Below, in pieces: positions 7,357 to 14,327 of a stretch of DNA of 41,725 bases. A program made the position numbers and the translations under genes. How positions within the stretch are numbered: position 1 is the first letter of the stretch; the number at the start of each line of letters is the position of its first letter. Source of the stretch: Bacteroidales bacterium (lineage in GTDB: Bacteria; Bacteroidota; Bacteroidia; Bacteroidales; P3). The stretch covers positions 1 through 41,725 of the forward strand of contig JAFUYA010000027.1 in the NCBI GenBank assembly GCA_017477025.1, given 5' to 3'. The notes under the pieces are model-generated. The model was not told the origin of the DNA, did not search any database, and saw only the letters and a program-made list of their open reading frames with translations.

Positions 7357-7572
7357 TTAAGATTGTTTCCATCTATTTTCTGACCATGTATGTTTCAAAC
7401 ACTTTGAACCACATTTTTTACATATAGGTTTTGAAAGGAATCCTGTTTCTACACAATCCTCACACAATGTTCCGCATTTAGGACAAGTGTATTTGTGAAA
7501 AGCTGTCAATCTCAAAAAGCCTTTTTCAGCTACTTTGCCACATTTTTTACAAATATAATCGCTCTTTGCCAT
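7357..7572 (-). CDS. Cys-rich zinc-binding mini-protein
   Basis: 71 residues with nine cysteines at 8, 11, 30, 33, 37, 40, 51, 54 and 58, in CKKCG / CPKCGTLCEDC / CKKCGSKC arrangement. This is enough for two zinc ribbons or a rubredoxin-like fold. No signal peptide. It lies upstream of the TerB-like gene in the same direction, 109 nt away, behind a -7 promoter box at 7721-7728. Function unknown; zinc-ribbon proteins often accompany SPFH/YdjI-type genes. It could be DNA-, RNA- or protein-binding. Confidence 0.65.
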   Translation of the reverse strand: MAKSDYICKKCGKVAEKGFLRLTAFHKYTCPKCGTLCEDCVETGFLSKPICKKCGSKCLKHTWSENRWKQS

Positions 7573-7619
7573 TTTTGTTTTGACTTAGTTATATACCATC
7601 AAGTCCGTCGGTTCTAAAG

Positions 7620-7653
7620 ATGCAATCTTATTCTTGTTCGGTTCTGATTGCAT
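7620..7653. repeat. Inverted repeat ATGCAATC/GATTGCAT in the leader of the Cys-rich gene
   Basis: Two perfect 8-nt arms (7620-7627 and 7646-7653) flank an 18-nt spacer, between the predicted promoter and the start of the minus-strand Cys-rich gene. It could be an operator or an mRNA hairpin; evidence is limited to the symmetry. Confidence 0.35.
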
Positions 7654-7720
7654 TTGTTAATAAATTGTTTTTGACGTTATTTATCCGTTATCATAATTTG
7701 GTTTAGTTTCTTATGTTTTG

Positions 7721-7728
7721 CAAAAATA
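7721..7728 (-). promoter_or_regulatory. -7 promoter box for the SPFH/TerB cluster
   Basis: On the minus strand this reads TATTTTTG, matching TAnnTTTG. Transcription would start near 7714, giving a leader of about 140 nt to the Cys-rich gene. No other candidate is closer to the cluster. CAAA at 7754-7757 (TTTG on the minus strand) is 25 nt away, longer than the usual 19-21, so the -33 element is doubtful. Confidence 0.4.
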
Positions 7729-7886
7729 TGTATAATGTCCAAGAATTATGAAACAAACCCCGGTTCTTATTAGGTTCTTTTTCAATGGTTACAAAAAATT
7801 CCTGTCTGCCTGTACAACAAAAAAACTTTCGGAAGATCATACTTGGAGAGAGGAGAAGTTCTTTACGGGGAAGAATGTAAAAGCCC

Positions 7887-7894
7887 TACCTTTG
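7887..7894 (+). promoter_or_regulatory. -7 promoter box upstream of the ATPase remnant (TACCTTTG)
   Basis: TACCTTTG fits TAnnTTTG exactly; TTTA at 7862-7865, about 21 nt upstream, is one base off the -33 consensus. Transcription would start near 7901 and run through the 16-bp palindrome at 7946-7985 into the truncated ATPase ORF. Confidence 0.45.
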
Positions 7895-7945
7895 TAAAAG
7901 AGAATAAATTACAAATAGTTATTATTCAGTATTATGTAAATTCTG

Positions 7946-7985
7946 CTTTGTAAATTTTTGCATAAATACGCAAAAATTTACAAAG
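7946..7985. repeat. 16-bp perfect palindrome with 8-nt loop just before an ATG
   Basis: Arms CTTTGTAAATTTTTGC (7946-7961) and GCAAAAATTTACAAAG (7970-7985) are exact inverted repeats; the ATG of the ATPase remnant begins 2 nt later. As RNA it would place a strong hairpin against the start codon. As DNA it could be an operator or the footprint of a mobile element. The size fits either. Confidence 0.7.
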
Positions 7986-7987
7986 TT

Positions 7988-8203
7988 ATGAATATAAAAC
8001 GGGACATCTATCTGAACAGGTTAATATCAAGTAAGCACAATTCTATGATTAAAGTTGTTATGGGTAAAATATTAAATAAATTAAGAATCAAAGGCTATTC
8101 GGTTGATGTCGGACAGGTAATCCTTAACACAAAAAATAGTGAGGACAAAAGCCAAAGAAAGCATCTTGAAGTTGATTTTATGTTGAAAGACGGTATTATA
8201 TAA
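7988..8203 (+). pseudogene. Remnant of an AAA (DUF4143-type) ATPase with internal deletion
   Basis: The 71-residue ORF from ATG 7988 joins two ends of a much longer protein. Residues 1-24 (MNIKRDIYLNRLISSKHNSM, then IKVV) match the start of DUF4143/AAA_14 ATPases, where a Walker A (TGIRRCGKS-type) should follow. Instead residues 26-71 (KLRIKGYSVDVG, RKHLEVDFMLKDG) match their C-terminal DUF4143 end. Walker A, Walker B and about 300 residues are missing, yet the frame stays open, so one internal deletion is likely. The product cannot be an ATPase. An upstream in-frame TTG at 7958 is inside the palindrome and unlikely as a start. Confidence 0.7.
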
Positions 8204-8208
8204 AAAAG

Positions 8209-8235
8209 GTACATACAATTTGAGGTTGTATGTAC
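8209..8235 (+). terminator. Hairpin after the ATPase remnant
   Basis: Perfect 10-bp arms GTACATACAA (8209-8218) and TTGTATGTAC (8226-8235) with a 7-nt loop, five bases after the stop at 8203. There is no long T-run on the plus strand. An A-run on its left gives U's for transcripts from the right, so it may also serve the minus-strand gene ending at 8266. Confidence 0.5.
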
Positions 8236-8265
8236 AGTATGAAGTTAATAATTCAGGAAAACTGA

Positions 8266-8838
8266 TTACAGAAGTTTAATTACCGTCAATCCGCCCTTGT
8301 TACCTATGGCGAAGTTGCATGCAGGTTGCTTTCCTTGTACAAGATTTTCCAAAAACAAGGGCTGATTCAAATAAAACGTATGACAAACAAAGGTATCACC
8401 CGGTTTTATTTTGGAATTGACTGACGAAATTACCTCAAAGTTGCCGTTTCCTATGTGTTTTATTATGGCGATTCTTCCTGGATTCCACTGTATTTCAACA
8501 CTTGTACCTACGGGTATATCTTTTGCATAAACAGGTTCGGTGAATATTCTGACGGAAGACCTCACGGCATCCCCCATACAATAGTCGCAGACAAAAGTTT
8601 CGTAATCAGGATAGCCGATAAGACGTGCCAATATATCCAATGTAGAATCCCTGATGCTCTTGTATCCGTCTATATATCCCCACAAACGTTTAAGAGTGGA
8701 AGAAGATAAATTTTCCTTTAACCGTCCTTGTATCACTCCGGCAAGATAGGTAAAATCCGATGACGTTTCTATTTTGTGATTGATGGATTCTTCCACTGCT
8801 TTACGCAACAACAATAAATTTTGAGCGTTATCTTTCAT
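8266..8838 (-). CDS. Putative DNA-binding regulator of a Bacteroidales-type family
   Basis: 190 residues from ATG 8838 (the longer frame begins at TTG 8856). The N-terminal ~95 residues are helical and contain SSSTLKRLWGYI followed by STLDILARLIGYPDYETF, a block found in many Bacteroidales proteins that look like helix-turn-helix regulators. The C-terminal ~85 residues are beta-rich (VEIQWNPGRIAIIKHIGNGN), like a small barrel that could bind a ligand. It follows the LRR gene by 61 nt in the same direction, so it is probably the third gene of the kinase-LRR transcript. The DNA-binding role is inferred. Confidence 0.6.
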   Translation of the reverse strand: MKDNAQNLLLLRKAVEESINHKIETSSDFTYLAGVIQGRLKENLSSSTLKRLWGYIDGYKSIRDSTLDILARLIGYPDYETFVCDYCMGDAVRSSVRIFTEPVYAKDIPVGTSVEIQWNPGRIAIIKHIGNGNFEVISSVNSKIKPGDTFVCHTFYLNQPLFLENLVQGKQPACNFAIGNKGGLTVIKLL

Positions 8839-8899
8839 TTTTAAGAGTAATTTCAAAACGCAATTTTACGACATTTTTCTTTGATACGCCATCTGTTTT

Positions 8900-9886
8900 T
8901 CAGTTCTTTTTAGTTTCTTTTTGCAGCGGTTGGATATTCATGGCGGAAAAGTGTTTGTTTTTCTTGTATAAATCCACAGACTCTGCGGGAACAAAAACAC
9001 GGAAACTGTGCGTATCGGTAACAAAAAATGTATTGTCGGCACATACGGGAGGTTTCTTGTTGCGGATAATAAGAGTGTCAAGTACATTCATATCAGCCAA
9101 AGCCAACTCCGAAATATTTTCTATATTCTCTCCTATATCCAAATATCTCAATTGCCAACAAAGGCGGAAAGCATAACTTTCTATTTGTCTGACACTGTTT
9201 GGCAGAACAACCCTCTCAATTCCCGATGCAAAGAAAGCACTGCTGCCCACAGTGTTCAGCGTTTTCGGGAAACGCACGTTTTTCAGTTTGTGTGAATAGG
9301 CAAGAAACGACTTTGCTATCTTGTCCAAAGTGTCGGGGAAATAAACGTTTTCCAAAGCATCGGAAGATGATTCGAACAAAAACGGACAAAGAGTATCCAC
9401 CGTCTTATCCACAATAACTGTCTTCAAAGCAAAACAACCCGCAAAATCATCGTGATAGTTGATTGTATCCAACGAATGGCAGTAAGCACTTTTGACTACA
9501 ACACACCCGACAGCACTGCCGCCGAAGGCATAATTACCTATGCCCAGCAAACTTACGGGCAGAGTTACGGTATCTCTCAAATTAGTACAGGAGGCAAAAG
9601 CATTGTATTTGATGTACTGCAACCCTTCGGGCAAAACAACTTTTGTAAGTTGCTTGTTGTTCTCAAAAGCTCCGGGTTCAATACTCACGACAGGAAATGT
9701 AAACAGACTTTTGCTTATCTTTTGCGGAATAATCAACTCACCTTTCACATCCTGTCCCGAAACAATTACGGCTTGGGAATCTACAATACGACATTTTAAC
9801 ACTTGATTGTCGGCAATCTTGACATCAAAAACTTCGGAAGTATAATGAATCAAATTGTTTATAAATACGCCTGCTAAAAATAGCAC
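8900..9886 (-). CDS. TM-anchored leucine-rich repeat (BspA/LRR_5-like) protein, probably the C-terminal part of a split kinase
   Basis: 328 residues from GTG 9886. Several LRR_5/BspA-type repeats are visible, with IxxxAF signatures such as VVSIEPGAFENNKQLTKVVLP, YIKYNAFASCTNL, GIGNYAF and IESYAFRLCWQLRYLDIG. The chosen start lies within a TM helix; the same frame is open further upstream to about 9994 and reads RRLKAYKAIFSKTRYVIYLL before the rest of the helix, which looks like real coding sequence. The kinase ORF overlaps this extension in another frame. The likely full gene is kinase-TM-LRR with the repeats outside the cytoplasm. Such repeats bind proteins or peptides. Confidence 0.7.
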   Translation of the reverse strand: MLFLAGVFINNLIHYTSEVFDVKIADNQVLKCRIVDSQAVIVSGQDVKGELIIPQKISKSLFTFPVVSIEPGAFENNKQLTKVVLPEGLQYIKYNAFASCTNLRDTVTLPVSLLGIGNYAFGGSAVGCVVVKSAYCHSLDTINYHDDFAGCFALKTVIVDKTVDTLCPFLFESSSDALENVYFPDTLDKIAKSFLAYSHKLKNVRFPKTLNTVGSSAFFASGIERVVLPNSVRQIESYAFRLCWQLRYLDIGENIENISELALADMNVLDTLIIRNKKPPVCADNTFFVTDTHSFRVFVPAESVDLYKKNKHFSAMNIQPLQKETKKN

Positions 9887-9938
9887 AACAACGGCAGAAA
9901 GTAAGTAAATAACATATCTTGTTTTGGAAAATATTGCT

Positions 9939-10688
9939 TTATACGCTTTCAGCCTTCTGATACCGGTTCTCTCTTTTGTTTTGTGTACAGCGTTTTATAA
10001 TCTTTCTGAATTTAGGGAGGTGTCGGTGGGGAGGGTATGAGGAAGAGCATATTTGTTGTAAAACCCTTCCGAATGAATAAATATCGCTTCGGCAATCCAA
10101 CTTACCGCCCTCCAATTGTTCAGGGGAAGCGTAATATTTAGTATAGGCAGGTTCTTTGAAAACGGCATAATAATCAGTATCGGCAAGACCGAAATCAATT
10201 ATCTTTACATTATGGCCGTTATCGGTGATAAGAATATTGGAAGGTTTTATATCTCTGTGGACAATCTGCATAGGATGATAGTATTGCATAGCCTCCAACA
10301 GTTGTTTTACTATGCGGAGTCTGACATTCATTTTCGGATTTGTTTTCAGAAAGTTATTCAAAGTCTTACCGTCAATGAAATCCATCACGATACATAATCC
10401 GAAATTGTTTATCTGTTCAAGAGAATAGCACCTGACAATATTAGGATGATTGAGTTGCAGAAGTATGTCAAATTCCTTTTTCAATAATCCTTGATACAAA
10501 CTGTTTTGTGCATATTGTTCTTTCAATCCTTTCAAGACGAAAAACTTGCCGTAACGCATGACTTTAACCAAACAGTTATAGCCCGAAGACGGTATTTCTT
10601 CTATTATAGTAAATTCTTCTGACAGATTATATGATAGGTTAGTATTTAGAATAATTCCAGAGGAATCGCTGAAAACTTCGGATGCCAT
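9939..10688 (-). CDS. Hanks-type Ser/Thr protein kinase, truncated by frameshift
   Basis: 249 residues covering nearly a whole kinase domain: Lys53 in FVLKGLK (ATP lysine), HRDIKPSN with Asp146 and Asn151, DFG at 165-167, ASPEQ at 187-191 and SDIYSFG with Asp202. The glycine loop is degenerate (EEIPSSGYN), so activity is likely but should be checked. The ORF stops after NRYQKAESV, inside the last helix of the fold. A +1 shift within 9939-9994 would continue into the basic linker and TM helix of the LRR ORF. The cluster points to a receptor-like kinase with an LRR sensor and a regulator as partner. Confidence 0.8.
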   Translation of the reverse strand: MASEVFSDSSGIILNTNLSYNLSEEFTIIEEIPSSGYNCLVKVMRYGKFFVLKGLKEQYAQNSLYQGLLKKEFDILLQLNHPNIVRCYSLEQINNFGLCIVMDFIDGKTLNNFLKTNPKMNVRLRIVKQLLEAMQYYHPMQIVHRDIKPSNILITDNGHNVKIIDFGLADTDYYAVFKEPAYTKYYASPEQLEGGKLDCRSDIYSFGRVLQQICSSSYPPHRHLPKFRKIIKRCTQNKRENRYQKAESV

Positions 10689-10740
10689 AATATATTGTTA
10701 TATTTTAAGCGACAAAAAAAATAAAAAGGGGATTAACGGG

Positions 10741-10748
10741 CAAAATTA
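10741..10748 (-). promoter_or_regulatory. -7 promoter box for the kinase gene
   Basis: Minus strand TAATTTTG matches TAnnTTTG, 53 nt upstream of the kinase ATG, giving a leader of about 46 nt. A -33 TTTG is not found at 19-21 nt; the nearest (10778-10781) is 29 nt away. Confidence 0.4.
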
Positions 10749-10857
10749 ATGATAAAATCTTTTATGTATATCATAGGCAAAGAGGATGTTTGAAGAAGAA
10801 AACATTATGAGTTAAAGTTATCAAAGACAGGTTATTAGAGGTAAAGAAAAAAACAGT

Positions 10858-10927
10858 GTGATTTCTGACAAAATCATTAAGAAAACGTCAGAAATCACGC
10901 ACTTTTCTGACGTAATCATTAAAAAAA
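10858..10927. repeat. Inverted plus direct repeat array upstream of the kinase gene
   Basis: GTGATTTCTGAC (10858-10869) and GTCAGAAATCAC (10887-10898) are perfect 12-bp inverted arms. A direct repeat, TTTCTGACaaAATCATTAA at 10862 and TTTCTGACgtAATCATTAA at 10904, recurs exactly 42 bp later, about four helical turns. The arrangement looks like cooperative protein-binding sites. The rest of 10689-11079 holds only the kinase -7 box and the hppA terminator. Confidence 0.55.
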
Positions 10928-11025
10928 ATTTGAGAATCATTCTTTTCTTTTTTTCGGACTCTTTTATCAATGCAGAGATTCACCAGAAGGGTATAAAAAT
11001 TATTGTAAGAATGCGGTTAAGGATA

Positions 11026-11061
11026 AAAAAAAACAGGGATATTATGTTATCCCTGTTTTTT
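11026..11061 (-). terminator. Terminator of hppA
   Basis: Core arms AACAGGGATA and TATCCCTGTT surround a 6-nt loop (11042-11047), extended by A's on one side and T's on the other. It begins 19 nt after the hppA stop on the minus strand, and read in that direction the hairpin is followed by a long U-run. Confidence 0.8.
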
Positions 11062-11079
11062 GTGATAAGATTTCAATCT

Positions 11080-13503
11080 TTATTTTTTGTATTGTGCAAC
11101 TATGTTATCCATAGTGTCGTTGATTCTCATTTTATAGAAAGAACGCCATACGAATACGACTGCAATGATGACAAACACTATTCCGAAATAAGGAGCCATG
11201 TTTCTGAAACTCTCGCTTATAGCCATTTCCATTGCCAACAATCCGAACAAGGTAGTGAATTTGATAATCGGGTTCAATGACACCGAAGAAGTATCTTTGA
11301 ACGGATCGCCGACAGTGTCGCCTACCACTGATGCATCGTGCAAATCCGTTCCTTTCAATGCCAAATCCACTTCCACAACTTTTTTACTGTTGTCCCAAGA
11401 GCCGCCTGCGTTAGCCATAAATACGGCCTGGAACAATCCGAACATTGCAATGGAAATCAAATATGAAACAAACAAACTTACGGCATCTCTTCCGCCTATG
11501 CCCGCAGGCGATGCAAGGCAGGCAAACCCCAATGCGAAGAAGAATATTGCCAAAAAGATATTCCACATTCCTTTCTGTGCATATTGCGTACATATTTTAA
11601 CTACTTCAACGCTGGATTTAGGGTCTGCTTTTTTAGGGGCGTTAGGGTCAAGTTTGATATGGTCTTTGATAAATGCTACGGCACGGTTGGCACCTACGGT
11701 AACTGCCTGTGTGCTTGCTCCCGTGAACCAATAAATCACGCAACCTCCCAAAATGAATCCCAAAATAGTATAAGGGTTAAGCAAGTTCAGGATTTCGGCA
11801 GGATTGACGCCTAAAACGTTTTTAATTACCAATATGATGGAGAATATCATCGTCGTTGCACCTACAACTGCCGTTCCGATCAGTACGGGTTTGGCAGTAG
11901 CTTTGAATGTATTGCCTGCACCGTCGTTTTGTTCCAAGTAATATTTACTTTTCTCCCAATCAGGTTTAAAACCGAACTCTTTCTCGATTTCTTCATCCTT
12001 ATTCGGTTCGTCTTCAATCAATGATAATTCATAAACACTTTGTGCGTTATCCGTAACAGGGCCGTAACTGTCCACTGCAATCGTAACAGGACCCATACCC
12101 AACATTCCGAAAGCAACCAAACCGAAGGCGAAGATTGCGGAATATGACATCAGATCTCCGCTGATATTTATACTGAATGCGTATGCAAGGAACATTAACA
12201 ATACAAATATGATACCGGTCCAAAATCCTGAGAAATTACCTGTAACGAATCCGGAAAGAATATTCAAGGATGCTCCTCCGTGGTGTGATGCCTTTACTAC
12301 TTCCTGCACATGTCCGCTTTTAGGAGAAGTAAAAACCTTAGTGATTTCTGGAATAACGGCGGCACCTATTGTTCCCAAGGAGATAATGGTTGCCAATATG
12401 CACCATAAGTTATTACCTAAATGCCCGAGTTGAAAATATGATACAATATATGTAACCGCTATACTCAAAACGGAAGCGATCCAAATCAAATTAGTAAGAG
12501 GTTTCTCAAAATCAAGATCTTCCGACTTACCGTATTTTATTTTTGAAATACCGTTGTTTATCCAGAAAGCGACAACGGAAGTTATCACCATCAAAATACG
12601 CATTGAGAATATCCAAACAAGCAAATCTCTTTGTAATGACGGATCTTTTACGGCAAGCAATATAAAGGACACTAATGCGACTCCCGTTACACCGTAAGTT
12701 TCAAAACCGTCGGCTGTCGGTCCGATGGAATCTCCTGCATTATCTCCTGTACAGTCTGCAATAACTCCCGGATTTCTCGGGTCATCTTCACCGATTTTGA
12801 ATACAACTTTCATCAAGTCGGAGCCGATATCCGCAATCTTTGTAAAAATACCGCCTGCAATACGTAAAGCAGAGGCACCGAGACTCTCTCCGATTGCAAA
12901 TCATATGAAACAACTGCCTGCAAGATTTGTCGGCATACACAAAAGAATTATTAACATCAAAAACAATTCAACGCAAACCAACATAACACCGATCGACATT
13001 CCTGCATTCAACGGAATATTCAGAAGCTTAAGAGGTTGTCTTCTTAGCGAAGCAAAAGCCATTCTTGCATTTGCAAAAGTATTCATACGTATTCCGTATG
13101 CAGCGACACCATAAGAGCCTAAAATACCTACAACCGTCCAAAATAAAATAAGTAAAACTCCTCCGGCTCCGGCACCCGTCTCGGCCAATACTCCGAAATA
13201 AATTGCTACTATTATACCTATAAATACAAACAATGTAGCCAAGAACTTACCTTGTTGTTTCAAATAAGTAGAACAAGTCTTGTATATGACTTCTCCTATC
13301 TCCAACATTTTTTTGTGAACAGGGAGTTTCTTCGTTTTAAAAAAGTGGTACATACCGAATGCAAATCCGAGTATCGTAACCAAAAATCCCCAATGCAAAA
13401 AACTCCACTCGTGGATAGCATCGGGGATTACTAAATCAGCTTCACTTGCAAGTACAGTACTTGCAGAGGCGAGAAAAATAATTAAACTACTTAATCTTTT
13501 CAT
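11080..13503 (-). pseudogene. hppA: Membrane-bound proton-translocating pyrophosphatase, interrupted by an in-frame TGA
   Basis: The frame encodes an 807-residue HppA: PPi hydrolysis drives ion pumping across the inner membrane. It starts at ATG 13503 with a signal-like helix (MKRLSSLIIFLASAS) and has about 16 TM helices. The Asp-rich pyrophosphate sites are present (EDDPRNPGVIADCTGDNAGD; DNAQSVYELS). GNTFKA carries Lys where K+-dependent enzymes have Ala, so it should be K+-independent. Codon 201 (12901-12903) is TGA, where homologues have Gly (CFI-G-FAIGES); GGA to TGA is one change. Both sides are in the same frame and well conserved, so the lesion is recent, a sequencing error, or read through. 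If real, the first ORF ends before the catalytic sites and the rest could start only at internal Met codons (12816). Confidence 0.85.
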
Positions 13504-13623
13504 TGTATTACTTGTTTTTATTTCTTTCATATATCAGATATAGTTCAGCATTCTTGTGTATTGTATTCCACATCGGAACTTTTGATGAGTACGGTATAAA
13601 AACAATTGCACAGAAAACGTGTG

Positions 13624-13654
13624 CAAATTTATATATTTTATTACAAAATGCAAA
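13624..13654 (-). promoter_or_regulatory. hppA promoter, full Bacteroidetes consensus
   Basis: On the minus strand: TTTG (13651-13654), 19 nt, then TAAATTTG (13624-13631). Both boxes and the spacing match the Bacteroidetes housekeeping promoter. Transcription would start near 13617, about 114 nt upstream of the hppA ATG. Confidence 0.65.
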
Positions 13655-13747
13655 AAAATATTCAAAAAAATAATGTGAATACTTTTAATGAAACCTTTTT
13701 ATTCACTTTTACGTTAAAGGTTAGGTAATAGATATTGCAGATATACC

Positions 13748-14326
13748 ATGAAAAAAATAAAGATGATAATCAAGGACCTGAAAGCGTCCAGAATAAATCT
13801 TTTTTATGACATTATTCTTCTTGAAGAAGACGGTTCGCGTGCTATAGATATATCAGTAGGAGAGAAAGAGGCTGAAAGCATGGCGATATACATGGACAAA
13901 TTGGCAATCCCCAGACCTTTGACATACGACGTTTTCATTGATATTATGGATAAGTTTTCGTTGAGTGTAAAAGAAATTGTTATAAGTGATTTCTTTGAAG
14001 GGAATTATTCTTCTTCTGTGCTTATTTCCGACGGCAAGAATGAGAAACAGTTTGATATGCGACCCTCCGATGCAATTAATCTTGCGTTAAGAACGGACTG
14101 CCCGATATATGTTTATGAGAATATTCTTGATGTTGTAGGATTCGATTGTTGCAAACTATTGACAGAATCATCTTTTAATGTATCGGCAAGTACTATAGAA
14201 AACATAGACAACCTGTCCGTTTTCGGTATAAATATGTTACAAGACCTGCTTAAGGATGCTTTGGAAAAAGAAGATTACATTACGGCATCCATTTTGCGGG
14301 ATAAGATAAAAAACAGAGAGCAGTAA
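13748..14326 (+). CDS. Bifunctional nuclease-family (BFN/DUF151) protein with UVR motif
   Basis: 192 residues. The first ~135 form the DUF151 fold (VGEKEAESMAIYMDKLAIPRP, then FDMRPSDAINLALRTDCPIYV, the most conserved block of the family). Plant relatives were reported to cleave DNA and RNA. Residues ~164-190 (LQDLLKDALEKEDYITASIL) form a UvrB/C-type UVR helix pair, a usual partner of this domain in Bacteroidetes and a protein-contact element. It stands alone on the plus strand, divergent from hppA, and its stop lies one base from the stop of dxr. Family is secure; the cellular role is not well established. Confidence 0.85.
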   Translation: MKKIKMIIKDLKASRINLFYDIILLEEDGSRAIDISVGEKEAESMAIYMDKLAIPRPLTYDVFIDIMDKFSLSVKEIVISDFFEGNYSSSVLISDGKNEKQFDMRPSDAINLALRTDCPIYVYENILDVVGFDCCKLLTESSFNVSASTIENIDNLSVFGINMLQDLLKDALEKEDYITASILRDKIKNREQ

Positions 14327-14327
14327 A

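Noticed and set aside
7748-7897. A 49-codon ORF (start MKQTPVLIRFFFNGYKKFL) upstream of the ATPase remnant
   Set aside because: It resembles no family I recognise, its 3' end overlaps a consensus -7 promoter box, and its length is within what is expected by chance.
10858-11280. A 140-codon plus-strand ORF across the kinase-hppA gap
   Set aside because: It overlaps the hppA terminator and coding region on the other strand, has no recognisable domain, and begins with TTG-like or ATT-like low-complexity sequence.
12901-12903. Selenocysteine or a reassigned TGA codon in hppA
   Set aside because: The position is normally Gly, not Cys; other genes in the window (rpsJ, rpmJ) stop at TGA; and nothing like a SECIS element is apparent just downstream.
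12209-13114. Plus-strand ORFs opposite hppA
   Set aside because: Antisense shadows of a well conserved membrane protein; rich in Pro and Ser as expected from reversed hydrophobic codons.
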